From Ecdyonurus torrentis (Eukaryota; Arthropoda; Insecta; Ephemeroptera; Heptageniidae), in NCBI GenBank assembly GCA_949318235.1, contig CASGGR010000020.1:744001-808000 (forward strand): DNA of 64,000 nucleotides, given 5' to 3'. The notes below the pieces were generated by a model that worked only from the letters and a program-made list of their open reading frames with translations, had not been told where the DNA came from and did not search any database. The first letter of the stretch is position 1, and each line of letters starts with the position of its first letter. Shown here in pieces: positions 39,531-53,210 of the stretch. The translations under genes were made by a program, and so were the position numbers.

Positions 39531-42500
39531 TTTAAATAGCACCATTGGTTTCGGCACATTTTTTCACACAAGAATCACTTCTCATTTACTTGATTACATT
39601 GACTTATGTTTACAGATTAAAAGTCGATTATCTCAAAAACTATAAGAGTTAAAATTTTTTTAATAGCACCATTGGATTCTGCGCGTTTTTTTAAATAAGA
39701 ATCACTCCTTATTTACTTGATTACATTGACTTATGTTTACAGATTAAAAGTCGATTATCTCAAAAACTATAAGAGTTAAAATTTTTTAAATAGCACCATT
39801 GGATTCTGCGCATTTTTTCACATAAGAATCACTCCTAATTTACTTGATTACATGAACTTTTGTTTACAAATTAAAAACTCGTTTATCTCAAAAACTATAA
39901 GAGTTAAAATTTTTTACATAGCACCATTGGATTCTGCGCATTTTTTCACATAAGAGGCACTCCTAATTTACTTGATTACATGAACTTTTGTTTACAGATT
40001 AAAAACTCGATTATCTCAAAACCTATAAGAGTTAAAATTTTTTACATAGCACCATTGGCTTCTGCGCATTTTTTCACACAAGAATCACTCCTCATTTACT
40101 TGATTACATAAACTTTTGTTTACAGTTTAAAAACTCGATTATCTAAAAAACTATAAGAGTTAAAATTTTTTAAATAGCACCATTGGTTTCGGCACATTTT
40201 TTCACATAAGAATCACTCTTTATTTTCTTAATTACATGAACTTTTGTTTGAAGGATAAAAACTCGTTTTTCTCAAAAACTATAAAAGTTAAAATTTTTTA
40301 ACTAGCATCATTGGATTCTGCGCATTTTTTCACATAAGAATCACTCCTTATTTACTTGATTACATGAACTTTTGTTTACAGATTAAAAACTCGTTTTTCT
40401 CAAAAACTATAAGAGTTAAAATTTTTTAACTAGCACCATTGGATTCTGCGCATTTTTTCACATAAGAATCACTCCTAATTTACTTGATTACATGAACTTT
40501 TGTTTACAGATTAAAAACTCGATTATCTCAAAAACTATAAGAGTTAAAATTTTTTACATAGCACTATTGGATTCTGCGCATTTTTTCACATAAGAATCAC
40601 TCCTCATTTACTTGATTACATGAACTTTTGTTTACAGATTAAAAACTCGATTATCTCAAAAACTATAAAAGTTAAAATTTTTTAAATAGCACCATTGGTT
40701 TCGGCACATTTTTTCACATAAGAATCACTCCTTATTTACTTGATTACATTGACTTATGTTTACAGATTAAAAGTCGATTATCTCAAAAACTATAAGAGAT
40801 AAATTTTTTAAATAGCACCATTGGATTCTGCGCATTTTTTCACATAAGAATCACTCCTAATTTACTTGATTACATGAACTTTTGTTACAGATTAAAAACT
40901 CGATTATCTCAAAACCTATAAGAGTTAAAATTTTTTACATAGCACCATTGGATTCAGCGCATTTTTTGACATAAGAATCACTCCTAATTTACTTGATTAC
41001 ATGAACTTTTGTTTACAGATTAAAAACTCGTTTATCTCAAAAACCATAAGAGTTAAAATTTTTTAAATAGCACCATTGGATTTAGCGCATTTTTTTACAT
41101 AAGAATCACTCCTTATTTACTTGATTACATGAACTTTTGTTTACAGATTAAAAACTTGTTTTTCTCAAAAACTATAAGAGTTAAAATTTTTTAAAAAGCA
41201 CCATTGGATTCTGCGCATTTTTTCACATAAGAATCACTCCTAATTTACTTGATTACATGAACTTTTGTTTACAGATTAAAAACTCGTTTTTCTCAAAAAC
41301 TATAAGAGTTAAAATTTTTTAACTAGCACCATTGGATTCTGCGCATTTTTTCACATAAGAATCACTCCTAATTTACTTAATTACATGAACTTTTGTTTAC
41401 AGATTAAAAACTCGTTTATCTCAAAAACTATAAGAGTTAAAATTTTTTACATAGCACCATTGGATTCTGCGCATTTTTTCACATAAGAATCACTCCTAAT
41501 TTACTTGATTACATGAACTTTTGTTTACAGATTAAAAACTCGATTATCTCAAAACCTATAAGAGTTAAAATTTTTTACATAGCACCATTGGATTCTGCGC
41601 ATTTTTTCACACAAGAATCACTCCTCATTTACTTGATTACATGAACTTTTGTTTACAGTTTAAAAACTCGATTATCTCAAAAACTATAAGAGTTAAAATT
41701 TTTTAAATAGCACCATTGGTTTCGGCACATTTTTTCACACAAGAATCACTTCTCATTTACTTGATTACATTGACTTATGTTTACAGATTAAAAGTCGATT
41801 ATCTCAAAAACTATAAGAGTTAAAATTTTTTTAATAGCACCATTGGATTCTGCGCGTTTTTTTAAATAAGAATCACTCCTTATTTACTTGATTACATTGA
41901 CTTATGTTTACAGATTAAAAGTCGATTATCTCAAAAACTATAAGAGTTAAAATTTTTTAAATAGCACCATTGGATTCTGCGCATTTTTTCACATAAGAAT
42001 CACTCCTAATTTACTTGATTACATGAACTTTTGTTTACAAATTAAAAACTCGTTTATCTCAAAAACTATAAGAGTTAAAATTTTTTACATAGCACCATTG
42101 GATTCTGCGCATTTTTTCACATAAGAGGCACTCCTAATTTACTTGATTACATGAACTTTTGTTTACAGATTAAAAACTCGATTATCTCAAAACCTATAAG
42201 AGTTAAAATTTTTTACATAGCACCATTGGCTTCTGCGCATTTTTTCACACAAGAATCACTCCTCATTTACTTGATTACATAAACTTTTGTTTACAGTTTA
42301 AAAACTCGATTATCTAAAAAACTATAAGAGTTAAAATTTTTTAAATAGCACCATTGGTTTCGGCACATTTTTTCACATAAGAATCACTCTTTATTTTCTT
42401 AATTACATGAACTTTTGTTTGAAGGATAAAAACTCGTTTTTCTCAAAAACTATAAAAGTTAAAATTTTTTAACTAGCATCATTGGATTCTGCGCATTTTT

Positions 42501-43460
42501 TCACATAAGAATCACTCCTTATTTACTTGATTACATGAACTTTTGTTTACAGATTAAAAACTCGTTTTTCTCAAAAACTATAAGAGTTAAAATTTTTTAA
42601 CTAGCACCATTGGATTCTGCGCATTTTTTCACATAAGAATCACTCCTAATTTACTTGATTACATGAACTTTTGTTTACAGATTAAAAACTCGATTATCTC
42701 AAAAACTATAAGAGTTAAAATTTTTTACATAGCACTATTGGATTCTGCGCATTTTTTCACATAAGAATCACTCCTCATTTACTTGATTACATGAACTTTT
42801 GTTTACAGATTAAAAACTCGATTATCTCAAAAACTATAAAAGTTAAAATTTTTTAAATAGCACCATTGGTTTCGGCACATTTTTTCACATAAGAATCACT
42901 CCTTATTTACTTGATTACATTGACTTATGTTTACAGATTAAAAGTCGATTATCTCAAAAACTATAAGAGATAAATTTTTTAAATAGCACCATTGGATTCT
43001 GCGCATTTTTTCACATAAGAATCACTCCTAATTTACTTGATTACATGAACTTTTGTTACAGATTAAAAACTCGATTATCTCAAAACCTATAAGAGTTAAA
43101 ATTTTTTACATAGCACCATTGGATTCAGCGCATTTTTTGACATAAGAATCACTCCTAATTTACTTGATTACATGAACTTTTGTTTACAGATTAAAAACTC
43201 GTTTATCTCAAAAACCATAAGAGTTAAAATTTTTTAAATAGCACCATTGGATTTAGCGCATTTTTTTACATAAGAATCACTCCTTATTTACTTGATTACA
43301 TGAACTTTTGTTTACAGATTAAAAACTTGTTTTTCTCAAAAACTATAAGAGTTAAAATTTTTTAAAAAGCACCATTGGATTCTGCGCATTTTTTCACATA
43401 AGAATCACTCCTAATTTACTTGATTACATGAACTTTTGTTTACAGATTAAAAACTCGTTT
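39085..43460. repeat. 17-monomer tandem duplication (2171 bp)
   Basis: F GAAGG at 40250 and 42421, and CTCATTTACTTGATTACATT following CACTT at 39581 and 41752, are 2171 bp apart. Copy 1 spans about 39085-41290 and copy 2 about 41291-43460. The copies include E-like, GTTTACAAATT, GAGGCAC, GGCTTCTGCGC, AGAGATAAATTTTTT and TTTTGTTACAG monomers in the same order. At 41290 the sequence passes from CTCGTTTTTC back into the TAACTAGC monomer of copy 1, which sets the junction. Confidence 0.86.
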
Positions 43461-43574
43461 ATCTCAAAAACTATAAGAGTTAAAATTTTTTACATAGCAC
43501 CATTGGATTCTGCGCATTTTTTCACATAAGAATCACTCCTAATTTACTTGATTACATGAACTTTTGTTTACAGA

Positions 43575-45282
43575 TTAAAAACTCGATTATCTCAAAACCT
43601 ATAAGAGTAAAAATTTTTTACATAGCACCATTGGATTCTGCGCATTTTTTCACACAAGAATCACTCCTCATTTACTTGATTACATAAACTTTTGTTTACA
43701 GTTTAAAAACTCGATTATCTGAAAAACTATAAGAGTTAAAATTTTTTAAATAGCACCATTGGTTTCGGCACATTTTTTCACATAAGAATCACTCTTTATT
43801 TTCTTGATTACATGAACTTTTGTTTGAAGGATAAAAACTCGTTTTTCTCAAAAACTATAAAAGTTAAAATTTTTTAACTAGCATCATTGGATTTTGCGCA
43901 TTTTTTCACATAAGAATCACTCCTTATTTACTTGATTACATGAACTTTTGTTTACAGATTAAAAACTCGTTTTTCTCAAAAACTATAAGAGTTAAAATTT
44001 TTTAAATAGCACCATTGGATTCTGCGCATTTTTTCACATAAGAATCACTCCTAATTTACTTGATTACATGAACTTTTGTTACAGATTAAAAACTCGATTA
44101 TCTCAAAACCTATAAGAGTTAAAATTTTTTACATAGCACCATTGGATTCTGCGCATTTTTTCACACAAGAATCACTCCTCATTTACTTGATTACATGAAC
44201 TTTTGTTTACAGTTTAAAAACTCGATTATCTCAAAAACTATAAGAGTTAAAATTTTTTATTTAGCACCATTGGATTCGGCGCATTTTTTCACATCAGAAT
44301 CATTCCTTATTTACTTGATTACATGAACTTTTGTTTACAGATTAAAAACTCGATTATCTCAAAAACTATAAGAGTTAAAATTTTTTACATAGCACCATTG
44401 GATTCTGCGCGTTTTTTTAAATAAGAATCACTCCTTATTTACTTGATTACATGAACTTTTGTTACAGATTAAAAACTCGATTATCTCAAAACCTATAAGA
44501 GTTAAAATTTTTTACATAGCACCATTGGATTCTGCGCATTTTTTCACACAAGAATCACTCCTCATTTACTTGATTACATAAACTTTTGTTTACAGTTTAA
44601 AAACTCGATTATCTGAAAAACTATAAGAGTTAAAATTTTTTAAATAGCACCATTGGTTTCGGCACATTTTTTCACATAAGAATCACTCTTTATTTTCTTG
44701 ATTACATGAACTTTTGTTTGAAGGATAAAAACTCGTTTTTCTCAAAAACTATAAAAGTTAAAATTTTTTAACTAGCATCATTGGATTTTGCGCATTTTTT
44801 CACATAAGAATCACTCCTTATTTACTTGATTACATGAACTTTTGTTTACAGATTAAAAACTCGTTTTTCTCAAAAACTATAAGAGTTAAAATTTTTTAAA
44901 TAGCACCATTGGATTCTGCGCATTTTTTCACATAAGAATCACTCCTAATTTACTTGATTACATGAACTTTTGTTACAGATTAAAAACTCGATTATCTCAA
45001 AACCTATAAGAGTTAAAATTTTTTACATAGCACCATTGGATTCTGCGCATTTTTTCACACAAGAATCACTCCTCATTTACTTGATTACATGAACTTTTGT
45101 TTACAGTTTAAAAACTCGATTATCTCAAAAACTATAAGAGTTAAAATTTTTTATTTAGCACCATTGGATTCGGCGCATTTTTTCACATCAGAATCATTCC
45201 TTATTTACTTGATTACATGAACTTTTGTTTACAGATTAAAAACTCGATTATCTCAAAAACTATAAGAGTTAAAATTTTTTAA
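43575..45282. repeat. 7-monomer tandem duplication (894 bp)
   Basis: F GAAGG at 43826 and 44720 is 894 bp apart. The unit holds C, D with CTGAAAAACT, F with TAACTAGC, G-like, C with TTGTTACAG, D and J with CACATCAGAATCATTCC. The junction near 44.44-44.47 kb joins a GCGCGTTT tail to GAACTTTTGTTACAG, whereas that tail is otherwise followed by TGACTTATG. The same pair recurs at about 47.4-49.1 kb. Confidence 0.85.
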
Positions 45283-46381
45283 CTAGCACCATTGGATTCT
45301 GCGCATTTTTTCACATAAGAATCACTCCTAATTTACTTAATTACATGAACTTTTGTTTACAGATTAAAAACTCGTTTATCTCAAAAACTATAAGAGTTAA
45401 AATTTTTTACATAGCACCATTGGATTCTGCGCATTTTTTCACATAAGAATCACTCCTAATTTACTTGATTACATGAACTTTTGTTTACAGATTAAAAACT
45501 CGATTATCTCAAAACCTATAAGAGTTAAAATTTTTTACATAGCACCATTGGATTCTGCGCATTTTTTCACACAAGAATCACTCCTCATTTACTTGATTAC
45601 ATGAACTTTTGTTTACAGTTTAAAAACTCGATTATCTCAAAAACTATAAGAGTTAAAATTTTTTAAATAGCACCATTGGTTTCGGCACATTTTTTCACAC
45701 AAGAATCACTTCTCATTTACTTGATTACATTGACTTATGTTTACAGATTAAAAGTCGATTATCTCAAAAACTATAAGAGTTAAAATTTTTTTAATAGCAC
45801 CATTGGATTCTGCGCGTTTTTTTAAATAAGAATCACTCCTTATTTACTTGATTACATTGACTTATGTTTACAGATTAAAAGTCGATTATCTCAAAAACTA
45901 TAAGAGTTAAAATTTTTTAAATAGCACCATTGGATTCTGCGCATTTTTTCACATAAGAATCACTCCTAATTTACTTGATTACATGAACTTTTGTTTACAA
46001 ATTAAAAACTCGTTTATCTCAAAAACTATAAGAGTTAAAATTTTTTACATAGCACCATTGGATTCTGCGCATTTTTTCACATAAGAGGCACTCCTAATTT
46101 ACTTGATTACATGAACTTTTGTTTACAGATTAAAAACTCGATTATCTCAAAACCTATAAGAGTTAAAATTTTTTACATAGCACCATTGGCTTCTGCGCAT
46201 TTTTTCACACAAGAATCACTCCTCATTTACTTGATTACATAAACTTTTGTTTACAGTTTAAAAACTCGATTATCTAAAAAACTATAAGAGTTAAAATTTT
46301 TTAAATAGCACCATTGGTTTCGGCACATTTTTTCACATAAGAATCACTCTTTATTTTCTTAATTACATGAACTTTTGTTTG

Positions 46382-46490
46382 AAGGATAAAAACTCGTTTT
46401 TCTCAAAAACTATAAAAGTTAAAATTTTTTAACTAGCACCATTGGATTCTGCGCATTTTTTCACATAAGAATCACTCCTAATTTACTTGA
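46382..46490 (+). repeat. F/G hybrid monomer at a one-monomer deletion
   Basis: This monomer begins as F (TTTGAAGGATAAA, TATAAAAG, TAACTAGC) but continues as G (CACCATTGG with a CTCCTAATTT tail). In the sister copy at 42421-42640 the F and G monomers are complete and separate. The join lies inside shared TTTTTTAACTAGCA sequence near 46430-46438 and removes exactly one repeat length, a textbook in-register unequal exchange. Confidence 0.88.
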
Positions 46491-47229
46491 TTACATGAAC
46501 TTTTGTTTACAGATTAAAAACTCGATTATCTCAAAAACTATAAGAGTTAAAATTTTTTACATAGCACTATTGGATTCTGCGCATTTTTTCACATAAGAAT
46601 CACTCCTCATTTACTTGATTACATGAACTTTTGTTTACAGATTAAAAACTCGATTATCTCAAAAACTATAAAAGTTAAAATTTTTTAAATAGCACCATTG
46701 GTTTCGGCACATTTTTTCACATAAGAATCACTCCTTATTTACTTGATTACATTGACTTATGTTTACAGATTAAAAGTCGATTATCTCAAAAACTATAAGA
46801 GATAAATTTTTTAAATAGCACCATTGGATTCTGCGCATTTTTTCACATAAGAATCACTCCTAATTTACTTGATTACATGAACTTTTGTTACAGATTAAAA
46901 ACTCGATTATCTCAAAACCTATAAGAGTTAAAATTTTTTACATAGCACCATTGGATTCAGCGCATTTTTTGACATAAGAATCACTCCTAATTTACTTGAT
47001 TACATGAACTTTTGTTTACAGATTAAAAACTCGTTTATCTCAAAAACCATAAGAGTTAAAATTTTTTAAATAGCACCATTGGATTTAGCGCATTTTTTTA
47101 CATAAGAATCACTCCTTATTTACTTGATTACATGAACTTTTGTTTACAGATTAAAAACTTGTTTTTCTCAAAAACTATAAGAGTTAAAATTTTTTAAAAA
47201 GCACCATTGGATTCTGCGCATTTTTTCAC

Positions 47230-50200
47230 ATAAGAATCACTCCTAATTTACTTGATTACATGAACTTTTGTTTACAGATTAAAAACTCGTTTATCTCAAA
47301 AACTATAAGAGTTAAAATTTTTTACATAGCACCATTGGATTCTGCGCATTTTTTCACATAAGAATCACTCCTAATTTACTTGATTACATGAACTTTTGTT
47401 TACAGATTAAAAACTCGATTATCTCAAAACCTATAAGAGTAAAAATTTTTTACATAGCACCATTGGATTCTGCGCATTTTTTCACACAAGAATCACTCCT
47501 CATTTACTTGATTACATAAACTTTTGTTTACAGTTTAAAAACTCGATTATCTGAAAAACTATAAGAGTTAAAATTTTTTAAATAGCACCATTGGTTTCGG
47601 CACATTTTTTCACATAAGAATCACTCTTTATTTTCTTGATTACATGAACTTTTGTTTGAAGGATAAAAACTCGTTTTTCTCAAAAACTATAAAAGTTAAA
47701 ATTTTTTAACTAGCATCATTGGATTTTGCGCATTTTTTCACATAAGAATCACTCCTTATTTACTTGATTACATGAACTTTTGTTTACAGATTAAAAACTC
47801 GTTTTTCTCAAAAACTATAAGAGTTAAAATTTTTTAAATAGCACCATTGGATTCTGCGCATTTTTTCACATAAGAATCACTCCTAATTTACTTGATTACA
47901 TGAACTTTTGTTACAGATTAAAAACTCGATTATCTCAAAACCTATAAGAGTTAAAATTTTTTACATAGCACCATTGGATTCTGCGCATTTTTTCACACAA
48001 GAATCACTCCTCATTTACTTGATTACATGAACTTTTGTTTACAGTTTAAAAACTCGATTATCTCAAAAACTATAAGAGTTAAAATTTTTTATTTAGCACC
48101 ATTGGATTCGGCGCATTTTTTCACATCAGAATCATTCCTTATTTACTTGATTACATGAACTTTTGTTTACAGATTAAAAACTCGATTATCTCAAAAACTA
48201 TAAGAGTTAAAATTTTTTACATAGCACCATTGGATTCTGCGCGTTTTTTTAAATAAGAATCACTCCTTATTTACTTGATTACATGAACTTTTGTTACAGA
48301 TTAAAAACTCGATTATCTCAAAACCTATAAGAGTTAAAATTTTTTACATAGCACCATTGGATTCTGCGCATTTTTTCACACAAGAATCACTCCTCATTTA
48401 CTTGATTACATAAACTTTTGTTTACAGTTTAAAAACTCGATTATCTGAAAAACTATAAGAGTTAAAATTTTTTAAATAGCACCATTGGTTTCGGCACATT
48501 TTTTCACATAAGAATCACTCTTTATTTTCTTGATTACATGAACTTTTGTTTGAAGGATAAAAACTCGTTTTTCTCAAAAACTATAAAAGTTAAAATTTTT
48601 TAACTAGCATCATTGGATTTTGCGCATTTTTTCACATAAGAATCACTCCTTATTTACTTGATTACATGAACTTTTGTTTACAGATTAAAAACTCGTTTTT
48701 CTCAAAAACTATAAGAGTTAAAATTTTTTAAATAGCACCATTGGATTCTGCGCATTTTTTCACATAAGAATCACTCCTAATTTACTTGATTACATGAACT
48801 TTTGTTACAGATTAAAAACTCGATTATCTCAAAACCTATAAGAGTTAAAATTTTTTACATAGCACCATTGGATTCTGCGCATTTTTTCACACAAGAATCA
48901 CTCCTCATTTACTTGATTACATGAACTTTTGTTTACAGTTTAAAAACTCGATTATCTCAAAAACTATAAGAGTTAAAATTTTTTATTTAGCACCATTGGA
49001 TTCGGCGCATTTTTTCACATCAGAATCATTCCTTATTTACTTGATTACATGAACTTTTGTTTACAGATTAAAAACTCGATTATCTCAAAAACTATAAGAG
49101 TTAAAATTTTTTACATAGCACCATTGGATTCTGCGCGTTTTTTTAAATAAGAATCACTCCTTATTTACTTGATTACATTGACTTATGTTTACAGATTAAA
49201 AGTCGATTATCTCAAAAACTATAAGAGTTAAAATTTTTTAAATAGCACCATTGGATTCAGCGCATTTTTTGACATAAGAATCACTCCTAATTTACTTGAT
49301 TACATGAACTTTTGTTTACAGATTAAAAACTCGTTTATCTCAAAAACTATAAGAGTTAAAATTTTTTACATAGCACCATTGGATTCTGCGCATTTTTTCA
49401 CATAAGAATCACTCCTAATTTACTTGATTACATGAACTTTTGTTTACAGATTAAAAACTCGATTATCTCAAAACCTATAAGAGTAAAAATTTTTTACATA
49501 GCACCATTGGATTCTGCGCATTTTTTCACACAAGAATCACTCCTCATTTACTTGATTACATAAACTTTTGTTTACAGTTTAAAAACTCGATTATCTGAAA
49601 AACTATAAGAGTTAAAATTTTTTAAATAGCACCATTGGTTTCGGCACATTTTTTCACATAAGAATCACTCTTTATTTTCTTGATTACATGAACTTTTGTT
49701 TGAAGGATAAAAACTCGTTTTTCTCAAAAACTATAAAAGTTAAAATTTTTTAACTAGCATCATTGGATTTTGCGCATTTTTTCACATAAGAATCACTCCT
49801 TATTTACTTGATTACATGAACTTTTGTTTACAGATTAAAAACTCGTTTTTCTCAAAAACTATAAGAGTTAAAATTTTTTAAATAGCACCATTGGATTCTG
49901 CGCATTTTTTCACATAAGAATCACTCCTAATTTACTTGATTACATGAACTTTTGTTACAGATTAAAAACTCGATTATCTCAAAACCTATAAGAGTTAAAA
50001 TTTTTTACATAGCACCATTGGATTCTGCGCATTTTTTCACACAAGAATCACTCCTCATTTACTTGATTACATGAACTTTTGTTTACAGTTTAAAAACTCG
50101 ATTATCTCAAAAACTATAAGAGTTAAAATTTTTTATTTAGCACCATTGGATTCGGCGCATTTTTTCACATCAGAATCATTCCTTATTTACTTGATTACAT

Positions 50201-51262
50201 GAACTTTTGTTTACAGATTAAAAACTCGATTATCTCAAAAACTATAAGAGTTAAAATTTTTTACATAGCACCATTGGATTCTGCGCGTTTTTTTAAATAA
50301 GAATCACTCCTTATTTACTTGATTACATGAACTTTTGTTACAGATTAAAAACTCGATTATCTCAAAACCTATAAGAGTTAAAATTTTTTACATAGCACCA
50401 TTGGATTCTGCGCATTTTTTCACACAAGAATCACTCCTCATTTACTTGATTACATAAACTTTTGTTTACAGTTTAAAAACTCGATTATCTGAAAAACTAT
50501 AAGAGTTAAAATTTTTTAAATAGCACCATTGGTTTCGGCACATTTTTTCACATAAGAATCACTCTTTATTTTCTTGATTACATGAACTTTTGTTTGAAGG
50601 ATAAAAACTCGTTTTTCTCAAAAACTATAAAAGTTAAAATTTTTTAACTAGCATCATTGGATTTTGCGCATTTTTTCACATAAGAATCACTCCTTATTTA
50701 CTTGATTACATGAACTTTTGTTTACAGATTAAAAACTCGTTTTTCTCAAAAACTATAAGAGTTAAAATTTTTTAAATAGCACCATTGGATTCTGCGCATT
50801 TTTTCACATAAGAATCACTCCTAATTTACTTGATTACATGAACTTTTGTTACAGATTAAAAACTCGATTATCTCAAAACCTATAAGAGTTAAAATTTTTT
50901 ACATAGCACCATTGGATTCTGCGCATTTTTTCACACAAGAATCACTCCTCATTTACTTGATTACATGAACTTTTGTTTACAGTTTAAAAACTCGATTATC
51001 TCAAAAACTATAAGAGTTAAAATTTTTTATTTAGCACCATTGGATTCGGCGCATTTTTTCACATCAGAATCATTCCTTATTTACTTGATTACATGAACTT
51101 TTGGTTACAGATTAAAAACTCGATTATCTCAAAAACTATAAGAGTTAAAATTTTTTACATAGCACCATTGGATTCTGCGCGTTTTTTTAAATAAGAATCA
51201 CTCCTTATTTACTTGATTACATTGACTTATGTTTACAGATTAAAAGTCGATTATCTCAAAAC
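47230..51262. repeat. 16-monomer tandem duplication (2044 bp)
   Basis: F GAAGG at 47658 and 49702, and at 48552 and 50596, are each 2044 bp apart. The AGAGTAAAAATTTTTT variant near 47.44 kb recurs near 49.48 kb. Copy 1 is about 47230-49273 and copy 2 about 49274-51262. Each contains the 7-mer pair. Copy 2 has a private TTTTGGTTACAG near 51.10 kb. The match fails near 51262, where AAAGTCG is followed by AAAACCTATAAG. Confidence 0.86.
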
Positions 51263-53210
51263 CTATAAGAGTTAAAATTTTTTACATAGCACCATTGGAT
51301 TCTGCGCGTTTTTTTAAATAAGAATCACTCCTTATTTACTTGATTACATTGACTTATGTTTACAGATTAAAAGTCGATTATCTCAAAAACTATAAGAGTT
51401 AAAAATTTTTAAATAGCACCATTAGATTCTGCGCATTTTTTCACATAAGAATCACTCCTAATTTACTTAATTACATGAACTTTTGTTTACAGATTAAAAA
51501 CTCGTTTATCTCAAAAACTATAAGAGTTAAAATTTTTTACATAGCACCATTGGATTCTGCGCATTTTTTCACATAAGAATCACTCCTAATTTACTTGATT
51601 ACATGAACTTTTGTTTACAGATTAAAAACTCGTTTATCTCAAAAACTATAAGAGTTAAAATTTTTTACATAGCACCATTGGTTTCGGCACATTTTTTCAC
51701 ATAAGAATCACTCCTTATTTACTTGATTACATTGACTTATGTTTACAGATTAAAAGTTGATTATCTCAAAAACTATAAGAGTTAAAATTTTTTTAATAGC
51801 ACCATTGGATTCTGCGCGTTTTTTTAAATAAGAATCACTCCTTATTTACTTGATTACATTGACTTATGTTTACAGATTAAAAGTCGATTATCTCAAAAAC
51901 TATAAGAGTTAAAATTTTTTAAATAGCACCATTAGATTCTGCGCATTTTTTCACATAAGAATCACTCCTAATTTACTTGATTACATGAACTTTTGTTTAC
52001 AGATTAAAAACTCGTTTATCTCAAAAACTATAAGAGTTAAAATTTTTTACATAGCACCATTGGATTCTGCGCATTTTTTCACATAAGAATCACTCCTAAT
52101 TTACTTGATTACATGAACTTTTGTTTACAGATTAAAAACTCGATTATCTCAAAACCTATAAGAGTTAAAATTTTTTACATAGCACCATTGGATTCTGCGC
52201 ATTTTTTCACACAAGAATCACTCCTCATTTACTTGATTACATGAACTTTTGTTTACAGTTTAAAAACTCGATTATCTTAAAAACTATAAGAGTTAAAATT
52301 TTTTAAATAGCACCATTGGTTTCGGCACATTTTTTCACATAAGAATCACTCCTTATTTTCTTGATTACATGAACTTTTGTTTGAAGGATAAAAACTCGTT
52401 TTTCTCAAAAACTATAAAAGTTAAAATTTTTTAAATAGCATCATTGGATTCTGCGCATTTTTTCACATAAGAATCACTCCTTATTTACTTGATTACATGA
52501 ACTTTTGTTTACAGATTAAAAACTCGTTTTTCTCAAAAACTATAAGAGTTAAAATTTTTTAACTAGCACCATTGGATTCTGCGCATTTTTTCACATAAGA
52601 ATCACTCCTAATTTACTTAATTACATGAACTTTTGTTTACAGATTAAAAACTCGTTTATCTCAAAAACTATAAGAGTTAAAATTTTTTACATAGCACCAT
52701 TGGATTCTGCGCATTTTTTCACATAAGAATCACTCCTAATTTACTTGATTACATGAACTTTTGTTTACAGATTAAAAACTCGATTATCTCAAAACCTATA
52801 AGAGTTAAAATTTTTTACATAGCACCATTGGATTCTGCGCATTTTTTCACACAAGAATCACTCCTCATTTACTTGATTACATGAACTTTTGTTTACAGTT
52901 TAAAAACTCGATTATCTCAAAAACTATAAGAGTTAAATTTTTTTAAATAGCACCATTGGTTTCGGCACATTTTTTCACACAAGAATCATTTCTCATTTAC
53001 TTGATTACATTGACTTATGTTTACAGATTAAAAGTCGATTATCTCAAAAACTATAAGAGTTAAAATTTTTTTAATAGCACCATTGGATTCTGCGCGTTTT
53101 TTTAAATAAGAATCACTCCTTATTTACTTGATTACATTGACTTATGTTTACAGATTAAAAGTCGATTATCTCAAAAACTATAAGAGTTAAAATTTTTTAA
53201 ATAGCACCAT
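51262..53210. repeat. Distant copy of 37.2-39.8 kb
   Basis: The private AAAAGTTGATT at 37701 recurs at 51752 (offset 14051 bp, about 110 monomers), and GATTATCTTAAAA and TTTACTTAATTAC variants follow in the same order. After about 52.62 kb the offset drops by 640 bp because the five-monomer unit is present once here and more than twice at 37.9-39.5 kb. Similarity ends near 53210, where ATTAGATT faces ATTGGATT. The whole 39-51 kb set of nested duplications lies between the two related loci. Confidence 0.82.

Larger units (their letters stand above)
41291..49114. repeat. 31-monomer tandem duplication (3960 bp), second copy one monomer shorter
   Basis: Lines 41341 and 45301, and 41701 and 45661, are identical at an offset of 3960 bp (31 monomers). 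This holds until about 46430; after that the offset is 3832 bp (F at 43826/47658 and 44720/48552). The change equals one 128 bp monomer lost from the second copy. Copy 1 runs about 41291-45282 and copy 2 about 45283-49114. The unit contains the 17-mer copy plus two 7-mers, so it is a nested, later event. Confidence 0.88.
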
